DNA from: an uncultured Flavobacteriaceae bacterium
GTDB taxonomy: Bacteria > Bacteroidota > Bacteroidia > Flavobacteriales > Flavobacteriaceae
Assembly: GCA_947488435.1 (NCBI GenBank)
Contig: CANKZG010000001.1
Coordinates: forward strand, 1,604,308-1,668,307
Direction of reading: 5' to 3'
DNA length: 64,000 bases
In this document: positions 8,962 to 18,900 of the stretch, piece by piece
How positions within the stretch are numbered: position 1 is the stretch's first letter
How the letters are laid out: every line of letters starts with the position of its first letter
Position numbers and translations under genes: made by a program
The notes under the pieces: generated by a model
Databases searched by the model: none
What the model was told of the DNA's origin: nothing
The model's input: only the letters and a program-made list of their open reading frames with translations

Positions 8962-9957
8962 ATGAAAAATATTTTACTCCCAGTACTTTTATTGGTAGCC
9001 TTTTTTAATAAGGGTACCGCTCAGGAAGGCTTGCCGGTCTATTTTGATTACTTAGCAGATAATTTATATTTGGTACATCCTGCCACTGCCGGAATAGGTG
9101 AAGGAGGAAAGATTAGAGCTACGGCGCGACAACAATGGTTTAGCATAGATGAAGCGCCTAATCTTCAAACAGTAAATGGACACTACAGATTAAATGAACA
9201 AAGTGGAGTAGGAGCTATCTTATTTAACGACGCAAATGGTTTTCATTCCCAAACAGGAATTAAATTAACCTACGCACACCATTTAAGATTTTCAAGAGAT
9301 ATCCGAAATCTTAATCAATTGTCTTTTGGATTAAGTGTGGGGGCTATTCAAAGTAGCCTAGATGAAACTGAATTCAGATCTGTTATTCCTGACCCCATTA
9401 TTACGGGAACCCGAAATAGCGTGGGTTATTTTAATGTAGACATTGGTGCATCTTATAATTTTCTGGAATTTTTCGCGCATTTTACGGCTCAGAATGTTTT
9501 AGGAAGTGGGCGAGATTTATATACAGCGATTGAATTTGATAATTTACGAAGATATCTGTTATCAGTGGGTTATGTTTTTGGAAAAGGAAAATGGCAATTT
9601 GAGCCATCTGTATTATTTCAATTGACAGAGTTTACAGAAGAAGAAACTGTAGATTTTAACGCCAAAGTATATCGTGAAGTTGATTTTGGAACGGTATGGG
9701 CCGGTTTATCCTACCGAAGGAGCTTTGATGGAGCTCAGTTTTTGGCAAATGGAGCTTTTGGGGAACAGCGTTTGCAATTGTTCACCCCGATTTTTGGCGT
9801 GAACTATAAAAAATGGCTTTTCTCATATAACTATTCGTACCAATCTGGGGATATACGAATTGATAATGGAGGCTTCCATCAGATAACCCTAGGATACGAT
9901 TTTGGTCAGGATACAGAGAAACGCTACGATTGTAAATGTCCTGCCGTTAATTATTAA
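8962..9957 (+). CDS. PorP/SprF-like outer-membrane protein (T9SS-associated)
   Basis: A 331-residue beta-barrel protein with a signal peptide ending at GTAQ. The PorP/SprF pattern is visible: an early PATAGIGEGGKIRATARQQW segment, alternating strands with conserved LSFGLSVG and a C-terminal strand ITLGYDFG. The start at 8962 is supported by the signal peptide and by the promoter just upstream. Family role: outer-membrane proteins that work with type IX secretion substrates, classically SprF with SprB. No substrate gene is adjacent. A second family member lies at 21624. Confidence 0.88.
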   Translation: MKNILLPVLLLVAFFNKGTAQEGLPVYFDYLADNLYLVHPATAGIGEGGKIRATARQQWFSIDEAPNLQTVNGHYRLNEQSGVGAILFNDANGFHSQTGIKLTYAHHLRFSRDIRNLNQLSFGLSVGAIQSSLDETEFRSVIPDPIITGTRNSVGYFNVDIGASYNFLEFFAHFTAQNVLGSGRDLYTAIEFDNLRRYLLSVGYVFGKGKWQFEPSVLFQLTEFTEEETVDFNAKVYREVDFGTVWAGLSYRRSFDGAQFLANGAFGEQRLQLFTPIFGVNYKKWLFSYNYSYQSGDIRIDNGGFHQITLGYDFGQDTEKRYDCKCPAVNY

Positions 9958-9982
9958 AAAAAGCCTACCATACGGTAAGCTT
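9955..9982. terminator. Bidirectional terminator hairpin between convergent genes
   Basis: A 9-bp stem with one G-T/C-A position (AAGCCTACC / GGTAAGCTT) lies at 9961-9982. It is preceded by an A-run, so it gives a T-run on the minus strand. It lies between the stops of the PorP/SprF gene and the VWA gene. Confidence 0.6.
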
Positions 9983-10010
9983 TTCTCCATTCAACAATAC
10001 TACACTTCAA

Positions 10011-11204
10011 TTACTCCCAAGTGTAATTTTTTAAAGCAGCTTGTTTTTTGATAGCGCGTAGCATCGCATTTTCCAGTTCTCCTTTGGAATCTTCTTTTTG
10101 ATGCTTTTGGATATACGCCTCTCTTTTGCGGTTTAGTTCTTGAATCTCTTTTTGAATATTGCTGCGTTCCGTTTTTTTAGTATCGATGTATTTTTTTAAT
10201 GCTTCCTTAGATTTGTTTTGAAGATCTTTAGGGAGTTCCTCTTTTTTAATCGCGTCTAAATCAAATTCTTTGTCATCTGCTGCATCTACCAAATCCCAAG
10301 TTGCATTATTGTATAATTTTGAGGATTTACTTACCGCTCTTTTCACAATAACCGCTTCTTCCAATTCTTGAGCATTTGAATCTTGTGTCCGTTGCAATTC
10401 TAATTTTCGTCGCCCTGATTGACCGTAGGAAATATAAGTTTTGTTTAATTTGGAATTTAATTGAATTATAATATCGTCATAAGGGGTGTAAATATGAACA
10501 ACTTGTCTGTTGTGATCTATGGAAATATATTCACCGCCAGATAAAACAGCACCGTCTTTCCAATGACTCGAAATGCCCTGATCGTAATTTCCACAGAAAA
10601 TAGTGTTAACTACGATGTTCTTTTCTTTAGCATTGGTTACTGCATCTTTATAATTCAATTTACCTTGTGTAAAAGGTTCATTACCTGCAATGAAAATCAT
10701 TTTTAGATTATCTGGATTTTTACCCCATTCCAATTGATTCAGGGATGTTGCTATAACCGCACCACAAAATTCCTCCCCACCATTTGTGGTTAAGGAGAAT
10801 AACTTTTCCGAGATTTCATCCAAGTCACTACTGAATCCTATAACTTGTCGTATATAGCCTTCTTTAGAAGATAAATTGTCATTACCATATTCGTAGAGCG
10901 CGATTTCTAATTTGGGAACAGTTCTTTTTAAATGATTATGCGTGCCGCATTTGGCGTATGTAAATTGATTTACAATATCCCATAGTTGCGCTTTGGCCTG
11001 ATGTATTAACCCATCCATGCTATTGCTTGTGTCAAGCAACAATGCTATTTTAACTGTGTGCTTATCCCCTTCATTTATAGGATCAGCGGTCAATAGATGT
11101 GTGGGTTTGCTGCGTAATTCTGATTTATTTACTGGAATTCCCCATCCTACTGTGACGTAAAAAAGAAAGGTAACCAGTCCGAGTATCTGCTTTATTTTTT
11201 TCAT
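10011..11204 (-). CDS. Secreted von Willebrand factor A domain protein
   Basis: A 397-residue protein with an N-terminal signal peptide (LGLVTFLFYVTVGWG) and a VWA domain (about 50-240). The metal-adhesion motif DTSNSMD (about 58) is intact. A TTNGGEEFCGAV segment supplies the MIDAS threonine region. The C-terminal third is a long charged, probably coiled-coil, region rich in K and E. It is probably periplasmic, but the role is not known. It stands alone, convergent with the PorP/SprF gene. Confidence 0.85.
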   Translation of the reverse strand: MKKIKQILGLVTFLFYVTVGWGIPVNKSELRSKPTHLLTADPINEGDKHTVKIALLLDTSNSMDGLIHQAKAQLWDIVNQFTYAKCGTHNHLKRTVPKLEIALYEYGNDNLSSKEGYIRQVIGFSSDLDEISEKLFSLTTNGGEEFCGAVIATSLNQLEWGKNPDNLKMIFIAGNEPFTQGKLNYKDAVTNAKEKNIVVNTIFCGNYDQGISSHWKDGAVLSGGEYISIDHNRQVVHIYTPYDDIIIQLNSKLNKTYISYGQSGRRKLELQRTQDSNAQELEEAVIVKRAVSKSSKLYNNATWDLVDAADDKEFDLDAIKKEELPKDLQNKSKEALKKYIDTKKTERSNIQKEIQELNRKREAYIQKHQKEDSKGELENAMLRAIKKQAALKNYTWE

Positions 11205-11405
11205 GTTTTTAATTTAAGGGGTTATAATTTTAAGGCTAAAGCTAACCGCAAAGTTTTTTTTAAAAAAAGTGAAATGGGTCAAGTAGTCCTTTTGATTCGT
11301 AAAAGGGTACTTTGAATGCGTGAAGGGTATAAAATGATAGGTAAATACAGGTAAATTGAATTTTAGCCATTTTTTAATGCCATGGAAAACCAGTAAGTTT
11401 ATCCT

Positions 11406-13631
11406 ATGAATAGTACAAAACATATAAAACAAACAGCAGTATTTTTTTGCTTGTTTTTTTGTTGCCTTTTTGCATTTTCGCAGCAGTTCGAATTGGATAA
11501 CAGTGATGTTTTTGAAATTAAAGGATCGGTAAAATCTAATAACAATAATGCTCCAATCTCAGGAGTTCAGGTATTTACAGAAAACGCGCAAACGATTACT
11601 GATGGTCTGGGGGAATTTAGAATTCAAGTACGTTTTGGTGATATGCTTATTATTCAAAGTCATGAATTCAATACGGTTAGATATCAGATTAAAGATCGTC
11701 AGGATATTGAAGTTTTGGTTGAAGATTATGAGGAGGATAAAAAAACTTCGAGTAAACTTAATAAACGATCAAAATCTATCCCAATACGGCACCAAACGCT
11801 TTTAGATTCTGCCGTGCTTTATAAAGAAACGGATATTGAAAAAAGTATAGATTTTATCGCTCAGTCAATAGCACAGTTAGGACAAAGAGGAAATAAGACG
11901 GAATTAGCAAAATCGCTTTCGAAGTTAGGAGAGATATATCAATATCATAGGCAATACGACCTCGCAATTACGAACTTTCAAGAATCCCTTAAAGCCAAAG
12001 AAACGCTAGATACCCAACTGTTTTTGGCAAATACATATGTATTAAACAAGAATTTTGAGAAAGCAACGACACTTTTTTTAAAGCTTGTCGATAAAGCATC
12101 GCCACCGGAAATCCAGATTGATATTTATGAAGGGTTGGGAGATGCTTATATTGGAGTTAATACAATTCAAAAGGCTATAGATAGCTACAATAAGGGTTTG
12201 GTTATTGCTCAAAAAAATGAGATACAAAGCAAGATTACGGATATGAATTCTAAAATTGCTCAGGCTTATGTGAAGGACAATCGATTGCAAGAAGCCCAGG
12301 GTTACTTTGCCAACTCATTACAGTTGGCTAAAAAAGAAGCCCCGGCACGCGCCATTCAGGAAAAAGAAAAAGTGGCTGATTTTTATAGTCAAACAAATTT
12401 ATTCGATGAGGAAATAGAACTGCGCAAGAATAGTTTGAATGAATTGGAACAACTTTCAGAACCTATTTTGGAAGCACCAAATAGTATCAATGAGCAAGAC
12501 TCTATTACTGCACAACGAATTAATTATAAGATTGCGAATGCCTATATCGCACAAGAGAAATTGGATGAAGCTATTCCCTTTTTGGAAGAAAGTATTAAGG
12601 AAGCTGATGCAGATGACGATTTAATTGTTCAGAAAGATGCTACGCGAAAACTTTCTGAAGTTTTTAAATATAAAGGAGATTTTACCAAAGCATTAGAAAC
12701 CTATCAAAAGTATGTGACTTTAGTTGATACCTTATACATTAGAAAAGAGCAAGAAATTTCAAGGGCTGCTCGTTTTAATCGAGATATTGTTGCTACACAA
12801 AATAGAATTTCTGGTTTAGAGCAGGAAAGAGAATTATCTCAAAGCAAGTATGATTTGGCACTTACGGAACAACAATTGATTCAAGAAACGAATAAACGCC
12901 AAAAATGGATCATCTATTCTTTAATCTTAGGGTTGTTGCTCATGGGATTGACTATATTTTTCTTTTATCGAAATAACAAACAACAGAAGTTAAACAACAA
13001 TTTACTCGCCTTAAAATCATTACGAACCCAGATGAATCCTCATTTTATTTTTAATGCACTCAATTCTGTCAATAATTATATTGCCAAAAGTGATGAGCGC
13101 AGTGCAAACCGTTATCTGAGTGATTTTTCTACCCTTATGCGAGCAGTTTTAGAAAATTCTGAACAAGACTTTATTCCCTTAGCCAAAGAATTACAATTGT
13201 TAGAACTGTATTTAAAATTAGAGCACTCTCGTTTTCCCGAAAAGTTTGATTATCAAATTCATTTGGATGAACATATTGATATTGAGGCGTTTAAAATCCC
13301 TCCCATGTTATTGCAACCTTATATTGAAAATGCCGTTTGGCATGGACTTCGTTATAAAGAAGAAAAAGGGAAATTGAATGTTAATTTGCAATTAGGGAAT
13401 CATGAAAATATAGTAATTACCATAATCGACGATGGCATTGGCAGAAAAAGATCTGCTGTTTTAAAAACACAAAATCAGAAGAAGCAGAAGTCCAAAGGAA
13501 TGGGGAATATCAAAAAAAGAATTGCAATCTTAAATAGCATGTACAAAGATAAGCTAGACGTTAGTATTACGGATTTGAATGCAGATGGGACAGGAACCAA
13601 AGTAGTATTGAACTTAAAAAGAAACGCATGA
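11406..13631 (+). CDS. LytS-type sensor histidine kinase with carboxypeptidase-regulatory-like and TPR domains
   Basis: A 741-residue sensor. In order: a signal peptide (to about 25), a CarboxypepD_reg-like domain (about 37-100, ending in DGLGEFRIQVRFGDMLIIQS), tetratricopeptide repeats (about 125-450), a coiled coil, one membrane helix (about 500-520), a His_kinase domain with RTQMNPHFIFNALNS (about 543-557), and an HATPase domain with IENAVWHG and DDGIGRKRS. It overlaps the response regulator gene by 4 nt (ATGA). The N-terminal TonB-plug-style domain is more typical of outer-membrane proteins, so the sensor may read periplasmic protein contacts. Ligand unknown. Confidence 0.92.
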   Translation: MNSTKHIKQTAVFFCLFFCCLFAFSQQFELDNSDVFEIKGSVKSNNNNAPISGVQVFTENAQTITDGLGEFRIQVRFGDMLIIQSHEFNTVRYQIKDRQDIEVLVEDYEEDKKTSSKLNKRSKSIPIRHQTLLDSAVLYKETDIEKSIDFIAQSIAQLGQRGNKTELAKSLSKLGEIYQYHRQYDLAITNFQESLKAKETLDTQLFLANTYVLNKNFEKATTLFLKLVDKASPPEIQIDIYEGLGDAYIGVNTIQKAIDSYNKGLVIAQKNEIQSKITDMNSKIAQAYVKDNRLQEAQGYFANSLQLAKKEAPARAIQEKEKVADFYSQTNLFDEEIELRKNSLNELEQLSEPILEAPNSINEQDSITAQRINYKIANAYIAQEKLDEAIPFLEESIKEADADDDLIVQKDATRKLSEVFKYKGDFTKALETYQKYVTLVDTLYIRKEQEISRAARFNRDIVATQNRISGLEQERELSQSKYDLALTEQQLIQETNKRQKWIIYSLILGLLLMGLTIFFFYRNNKQQKLNNNLLALKSLRTQMNPHFIFNALNSVNNYIAKSDERSANRYLSDFSTLMRAVLENSEQDFIPLAKELQLLELYLKLEHSRFPEKFDYQIHLDEHIDIEAFKIPPMLLQPYIENAVWHGLRYKEEKGKLNVNLQLGNHENIVITIIDDGIGRKRSAVLKTQNQKKQKSKGMGNIKKRIAILNSMYKDKLDVSITDLNADGTGTKVVLNLKRNA

Positions 13632-14359
13632 AACTAAAAGCCATTCTAGTAGAAGACGAGGCAAACAGCCGAGAGATTTTACGAAATTACATTTCAAAAT
13701 ATTGTAAAGATGTTGTGTTAGTAGGTGAAGGAGAAAATATAAATGAAGGACTTGAACTTATTGCAAATAATAACTTAGACCTTGTTTTTTTAGATGTAGA
13801 AATGCCCTATGGAAATGCTTTTGATCTTTTGGATAGAGTTAAAGATCGAAATTTTGAAACTGTTTTTGTTACTGCTTATAATCAATATGCTATGGATGCC
13901 TTAAATCAGCATGCCGCTTACTATTTGATGAAACCTATTAATATCGATGAATTGGTAAAGTCAGTTGATTATGTAAAACAAATAAGAGAAAAAGAAAACG
14001 CATTGCATGGAAGAGTACTTACAACAAAACTAAATGGTGTTGAAGGGAAGATTACCTTGCCTCAACAAGATGGTTTTCAGGTGCTTAATGTTTCTGATAT
14101 TTTATACTGTAAAGCCGATGATAACTATACAGAAATATACCTTGAAAATAAACGTATAGTAGTCAGTAAAACACTGAAGTACTTTGAGACCGCTTTGGCT
14201 AATTTCCCCTTTGCACGTATACATAAATCGTACTTAGTAAATGTAAACGAGGTTGTTAAGTACCGCAAGGGAAAAGGTGGAAGCGTATTAGTATCTAATG
14301 GAAAAGAGTTGTTGGTTTCAGCATCTAAGAAAAGAGACTTCCTTTCGTATTTTGAATGA
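13628..14359 (+). CDS. LytTR-family response regulator
   Basis: A 243-residue regulator. The receiver domain (1-125) has acidic residues VEDE (about 8-11) and the phosphoacceptor in LVFLDVEMP (about 54). A C-terminal LytTR DNA-binding domain (about 140-243) includes ADDNYTEIYL and RIHKSYLVNV. It is cotranscribed with the preceding kinase by a 4-nt overlap, so the two form a LytS/LytT-style pair. Targets cannot be told from the sequence. Confidence 0.95.
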   Translation: MKLKAILVEDEANSREILRNYISKYCKDVVLVGEGENINEGLELIANNNLDLVFLDVEMPYGNAFDLLDRVKDRNFETVFVTAYNQYAMDALNQHAAYYLMKPINIDELVKSVDYVKQIREKENALHGRVLTTKLNGVEGKITLPQQDGFQVLNVSDILYCKADDNYTEIYLENKRIVVSKTLKYFETALANFPFARIHKSYLVNVNEVVKYRKGKGGSVLVSNGKELLVSASKKRDFLSYFE

Positions 14360-14404
14360 TTTAAAATTACCTTTATAGGGCAACAAAATATAGAAAATTA
14401 AAAA

Positions 14405-14920
14405 ATGATTAAAAGAACAATTAATGGTAAAACACCGCAGTTAGGACAAGATTGCTTTATTGCGGAAAATGCAGTTATTGTAGGTGAAGTACATATGGGA
14501 GATCAATGCAGTATATGGTACAATGCAGTATTACGAGGAGATGTACATTATATAAAAATGGGAAATAAGGTGAATGTTCAGGATGGAGCGGTAGTACACT
14601 GTACGTATAAAAAATCTCCTACTACCATAGGAAATAATGTGTCTATTGGTCATAACGCAATTGTCCATGGGTGTACTATTAAAGACAATGTATTAATTGG
14701 TATGGGAAGTATTGTAATGGATGATTGTGTAGTTGAAAGTAATAGTATTATAGCGGCTGGAGCCGTTTTGACTAAAGGGACCTACGTTCCATCGGGAACT
14801 ATTTTTGCTGGAATGCCAGCAAAACAAATAAAGGAGGTTAGCCCAGAACTTAGTAAAGGGGAGATCGATAGAATTGCAGATAACTATGTAACATATTCAG
14901 GATGGTTTAAAGCCGAATAA
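14405..14920 (+). CDS. Gamma-class carbonic anhydrase family protein
   Basis: A 171-residue left-handed beta-helix protein. Hexapeptide repeats run through most of the length, with the metal-ligand histidines in VVHCTY (about 76), IGHNAIVHGC (about 93 and 98). NVQDGAVVHC is the usual gamma-CA/PaaY segment. Family role: zinc- or iron-dependent CO2/bicarbonate interconversion, though many members have no measured activity. The next gene is fabD, 32 bp downstream. A shared transcript would be consistent with bicarbonate supply for fatty acid synthesis, but this is inference. Confidence 0.92.
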   Translation: MIKRTINGKTPQLGQDCFIAENAVIVGEVHMGDQCSIWYNAVLRGDVHYIKMGNKVNVQDGAVVHCTYKKSPTTIGNNVSIGHNAIVHGCTIKDNVLIGMGSIVMDDCVVESNSIIAAGAVLTKGTYVPSGTIFAGMPAKQIKEVSPELSKGEIDRIADNYVTYSGWFKAE

Positions 14921-14952
14921 TTCCTATTTTTACGCCACCAAAAACCAAAAAG

Positions 14953-15840
14953 ATGAATGCATATGTATTTCCCGGACAAGGATCTCAATTCCCAGGGATG
15001 GGTTTGGATCTTTATGAAAAATTTCCTCTAGCTCAAGAACTTTTTGAAAATGCCAATGATATTCTAGGCTTTTCAATTACGGATATTATGTTTGAAGGAA
15101 GCAAGGAAGATTTACAACAAACTAGAGTCACCCAGCCTGCAATTTTTTTACATTCTGTGATTTTAAGTAAAGTTGCTGACGGAACCATAAAACCAGATAT
15201 GGTAGCAGGACATTCCCTAGGAGAGTTCTCTGCTTTAGTGGCTAATGGGACACTTCATTTTGAAGACGCTTTGAAATTGGTTTCTAAACGTGCTGAAGCG
15301 ATGCAGAAGGCTTGCGAATTACAATCTGGAACAATGGCTGCGGTATTGGCATTGGAAGATGAAGTGGTAGAAAATATCTGTAACGAAACCGCTGGAATAG
15401 TGGTTCCTGCTAATTACAATTGTCCTGGACAATTGGTGATTTCTGGAGAAATTAATGGGATTAATGATGCCTGCGAAAAATTGAAAGAAGCGGGAGCAAG
15501 AAGAGCTATGGTGCTACCTGTAGGGGGTGCATTTCACTCACCATTAATGGAACCAGCACGAGAAGAATTAGCCTCAGCCATTGAAACAACGCAATTCAAT
15601 GTACCCGAATGTCCAATTTATCAAAATGTTACAGCGTCTGCAGTAACAGATGCAAGTGCAATTAAAGAAAATCTAATTTCACAATTAACAGCGCCTGTAA
15701 AATGGACCCAAAGTGTTCAGCAGATGATTGCTGATGGAGCGATTGCCTTTACCGAAGTTGGACCGGGAAAGGTACTGCAGGGACTTATACGTAAAATAGA
15801 TGCTACAATTGAATCTAAAGGGGTGAGTATCTCAGAATAA
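14953..15840 (+). CDS. fabD: Malonyl-CoA:ACP S-malonyltransferase FabD
   Basis: A 295-residue FabD. It begins with YVFPGQGSQFPGMG, carries the nucleophile motif GHSLGEFSA (about 88-96, catalytic Ser), QKxC-like helix and the second catalytic His in GGAFHSPLM (about 195). Length is normal. It transfers malonyl from CoA to acyl carrier protein for type II fatty acid synthesis in the cytoplasm. The other fab genes are not in this window. Confidence 0.97.
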   Translation: MNAYVFPGQGSQFPGMGLDLYEKFPLAQELFENANDILGFSITDIMFEGSKEDLQQTRVTQPAIFLHSVILSKVADGTIKPDMVAGHSLGEFSALVANGTLHFEDALKLVSKRAEAMQKACELQSGTMAAVLALEDEVVENICNETAGIVVPANYNCPGQLVISGEINGINDACEKLKEAGARRAMVLPVGGAFHSPLMEPAREELASAIETTQFNVPECPIYQNVTASAVTDASAIKENLISQLTAPVKWTQSVQQMIADGAIAFTEVGPGKVLQGLIRKIDATIESKGVSISE

Positions 15841-15897
15841 GTTTTGTTTTTTAATTGTAATTCAACCGAAAAAAAGGTATTTAACACCTAAATATTA

Positions 15898-15917
15898 GGG
15901 GGGTAGACGTTTTTTTT
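15898..15917 (+). promoter_or_regulatory. G-run/T-run element upstream of adhesin operon
   Basis: Six G residues (15898-15903) followed by a T8 run (15910-15917) lie about 70-90 nt before the adhesin start, after a short AGGT/ACCT inverted repeat. The composition stands out from the surroundings. No standard promoter was recognised here. Its role is a guess. Confidence 0.3.
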
Positions 15918-15986
15918 AGTAATATTGAGTATCCCCGATTTCATGACCAAATAACCATAAGGTAAAATGGAATCCAAAACCATGTT

Positions 15987-18900
15987 ATGGGCTTAAACCG
16001 TTTTTTTAAATTATTTCCAAAACAACAATTATTATGTCTATTGTTGTTTTTATTTGGATATCTAATACAGGCTCAAACTGCAAATATTAATGCGGTTGGA
16101 GGACAAGATAGTGCCCTTGAAGATGATGGTATTGCTTTACAATGGGAATTGGCAATTAGAGGAGGTACCCCCGACGAAGAGATCAGTGTAACTATTGCAA
16201 TATCAGGTACGGCTACCGAAGGAGATGATTACCCTGCGGTATTGCGAACCTATCCAGTTCAGTTGGACTCTGGCGGAGATGCCGATTTTCCTATTGAGAT
16301 TACGGCCACTGTAGACGGTATAGTTGAAGAAGATGAAACTATTATTGGTCAAATCACAAATATTTCCGGATCAACTACTTTTCTTTTTTTTGACACTAGC
16401 ACGGCCATACTTACTATTGAAAATGATGATAATTCCGAAGTAACTATTGGAGATGCCCAAGTTATAGAAAATATAGCAGGAGGAAATTTGGTATTTACGG
16501 TAACGCTAGATCAAGCAGTTCCAGGAGGAACAGACATTTCTTATACTTTTTCAGATGATACTGCAACTGGTGGAAGTGACTATGATAATACAGGAGGAAC
16601 CTTAAATTTTGCAGGAAATGCCAATGAAACTCAAGATATTATTGTCCCTATTACTAATGATGGTATTGTTGAAGCCGATGAAACATTTATGGTACAATTG
16701 GATACTCCAACAAATAGTGCAGAGCTTGCTGATGGAGGAGAAGCCATTGGAACAATTTTAAACGATGATAGCGCAACCTTATCCATTGCTAATGCTTCTG
16801 CTTTAGAAAGTACCTCAGGTATATCTTTTGTTGTTACATTAGACAATAACGTTCAAGGAGGGGTATCTGTGGATTATAGTTTTGTTGACGGAAGTGCGAT
16901 AGGAGGGAATACTGATTATGATAATCAAGATGATACTATAAACTTTGTGGGTACTGCCAATGAAACTCAGGAAATAAGTGTCTCAGTTATTGATGATAAT
17001 TTTATTGAAGGCGATGAAGATTTCACGGTACAACTGGGAACCCCATCCTTGGCGGGTGTGAGTATTGTGGGTACTGGACAGGCTACTGGAATTATTCAGG
17101 ATGATGATATTGTAAATATCAGTATTAACGATCCTGCACCTGTTGCAGAAGGAGATTCTGGTCCTGCCAACTTAAGTTTTACGGTTAGTATCGATCGATC
17201 CGATCCAAGTAATCCAATAACGGTAGATTTTGCAATCTCAGGAGGCAATGAAAATGGCAATACTGGTACTTTAACTTTCCCTGCCAATACGGGAGTGTTG
17301 TCCCAGACTGTAAATGTTACCACTACGGGAGATACCGTTATAGAGGCAGATGAGGCAATTACGGTTACCTTAAGTAACCCAAGTACGAATGCAGCAATTG
17401 CGGTAGATAATATAGGAACAAGTAGTTTTACTGATGATGATGGTGCAACGATAAGTATCAACGATCCTGCTCCAGTTGCAGAAGGAGATTCGGGACCTGC
17501 TAACTTAAGTTTTACGGTTAGTATCGATCAATCCGATCCGAGTAATCCAGTAACGGTAGATTTTGCAATCTCAGGAGGCAATGAAAATGGCAATACCGGT
17601 ACTTTAACTTTCCCTGCCAATACGGGAGTGTTATCCCAGACTGTAAATGTTACCACTACAGGAGATACCGTTATAGAGGCAGATGAGGCAATTACGGTTA
17701 CCTTAAGTAACCCAAGTGCTAATGCAGCAATTGCGGTAGATAATATAGGAACAAGTAGTTTTACTGATGATGATGGTGCAACGATAAGTATCAATGATCC
17801 TGCTCCAGTTGCAGAAGGAGATTCGGGACCTGCTAACTTAAGTTTTACGGTTAGTATCGATCAATCCGATCCAAGTAATCCAATAACGGTAGATTTTGCA
17901 ATCTCAGGAGGCAATGAAAATGGCAATACCGGTACTTTAACTTTCCCTGCCAATACGGGAGTGTTATCCCAGACTGTAAATGTTACCACTACGGGAGATA
18001 CCGTTATAGAGGCAGATGAGGCAATTACGGTTACCTTAAGTAACCCAAGTGCGAATGCAGCAATTGCGGTAGATAATATAGGAACAAGTAGTTTTACTGA
18101 TGATGATGGTGCAACGATAAGTATCAATGATCCTGCTCCAGTTGCAGAAGGAGATTCGGGACCTGCTAACTTAAGTTTTACGGTTAGTATCGATCAATCC
18201 GATCCGAGTAATCCAATAACGGTAGATTTTGTAATCTCAGGAGGCAATGAAAACGGCAATACTGGTACTTTAACTTTCCCTGCCAATACGGGAGTGTTAT
18301 CCCAGACTGTAAATGTTACCACTACAGGAGATACCGTTATAGAGGCAGATGAGGCAATTACGGTTACCTTAAGTAACCCAAGTGCTAATGCAGCAATTGC
18401 GGTAGATAATATAGGAACAAGTAGTTTTACTGATGATGATGGTGCAACGATAAGTATCAATGATCCTGCTCCAGTTGCAGAAGGAGATTCGGGACCTGCT
18501 AACTTAAGTTTTACGGTTAGTATCGATCAATCCGATCCGAACAATCCGGTAACGGTAGATTTTGCAATCTCAGGAGGCAATGAAAACGGCAATACTGGTA
18601 CTTTAACTTTCCCTGCCAATACGGGAGTGTTGTCCCAGACTGTAAATGTTACCACTACAGGAGATACTGTTATAGAGGCAGATGAGTCAATTACGGTTAC
18701 CTTAAGTAACCCAAGTGCTAATGCAGCAATTGCGGTAGATAATATAGGAGCAAGTAGTTTTACTAACGATGATACTGCTTTAATCTCTATAAACGACCCT
18801 GCAGCTGTTCCAGAAGGAAATACAGGGATTACCTCATTAAGTTTTGATGTCAGTATCGATCAATCTGATCCAAATAACCCAATCACGGTCGATTTTACAA

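Noticed and set aside
11214-11432. Minus-strand 72-codon frame between the VWA and kinase genes
   Set aside because: It overlaps the kinase signal peptide and shows no protein features. It is probably noise.
17096-18460. Four regular antisense open frames of 88-121 codons at 333-bp spacing
   Set aside because: They are shadows of the repeated Calx-beta units. Same spacing, no start context and no domain support.
17118-18782. Tandem repeat array as a CRISPR
   Set aside because: Units are 333 bp, contiguous and coding, with no spacers and no cas genes.
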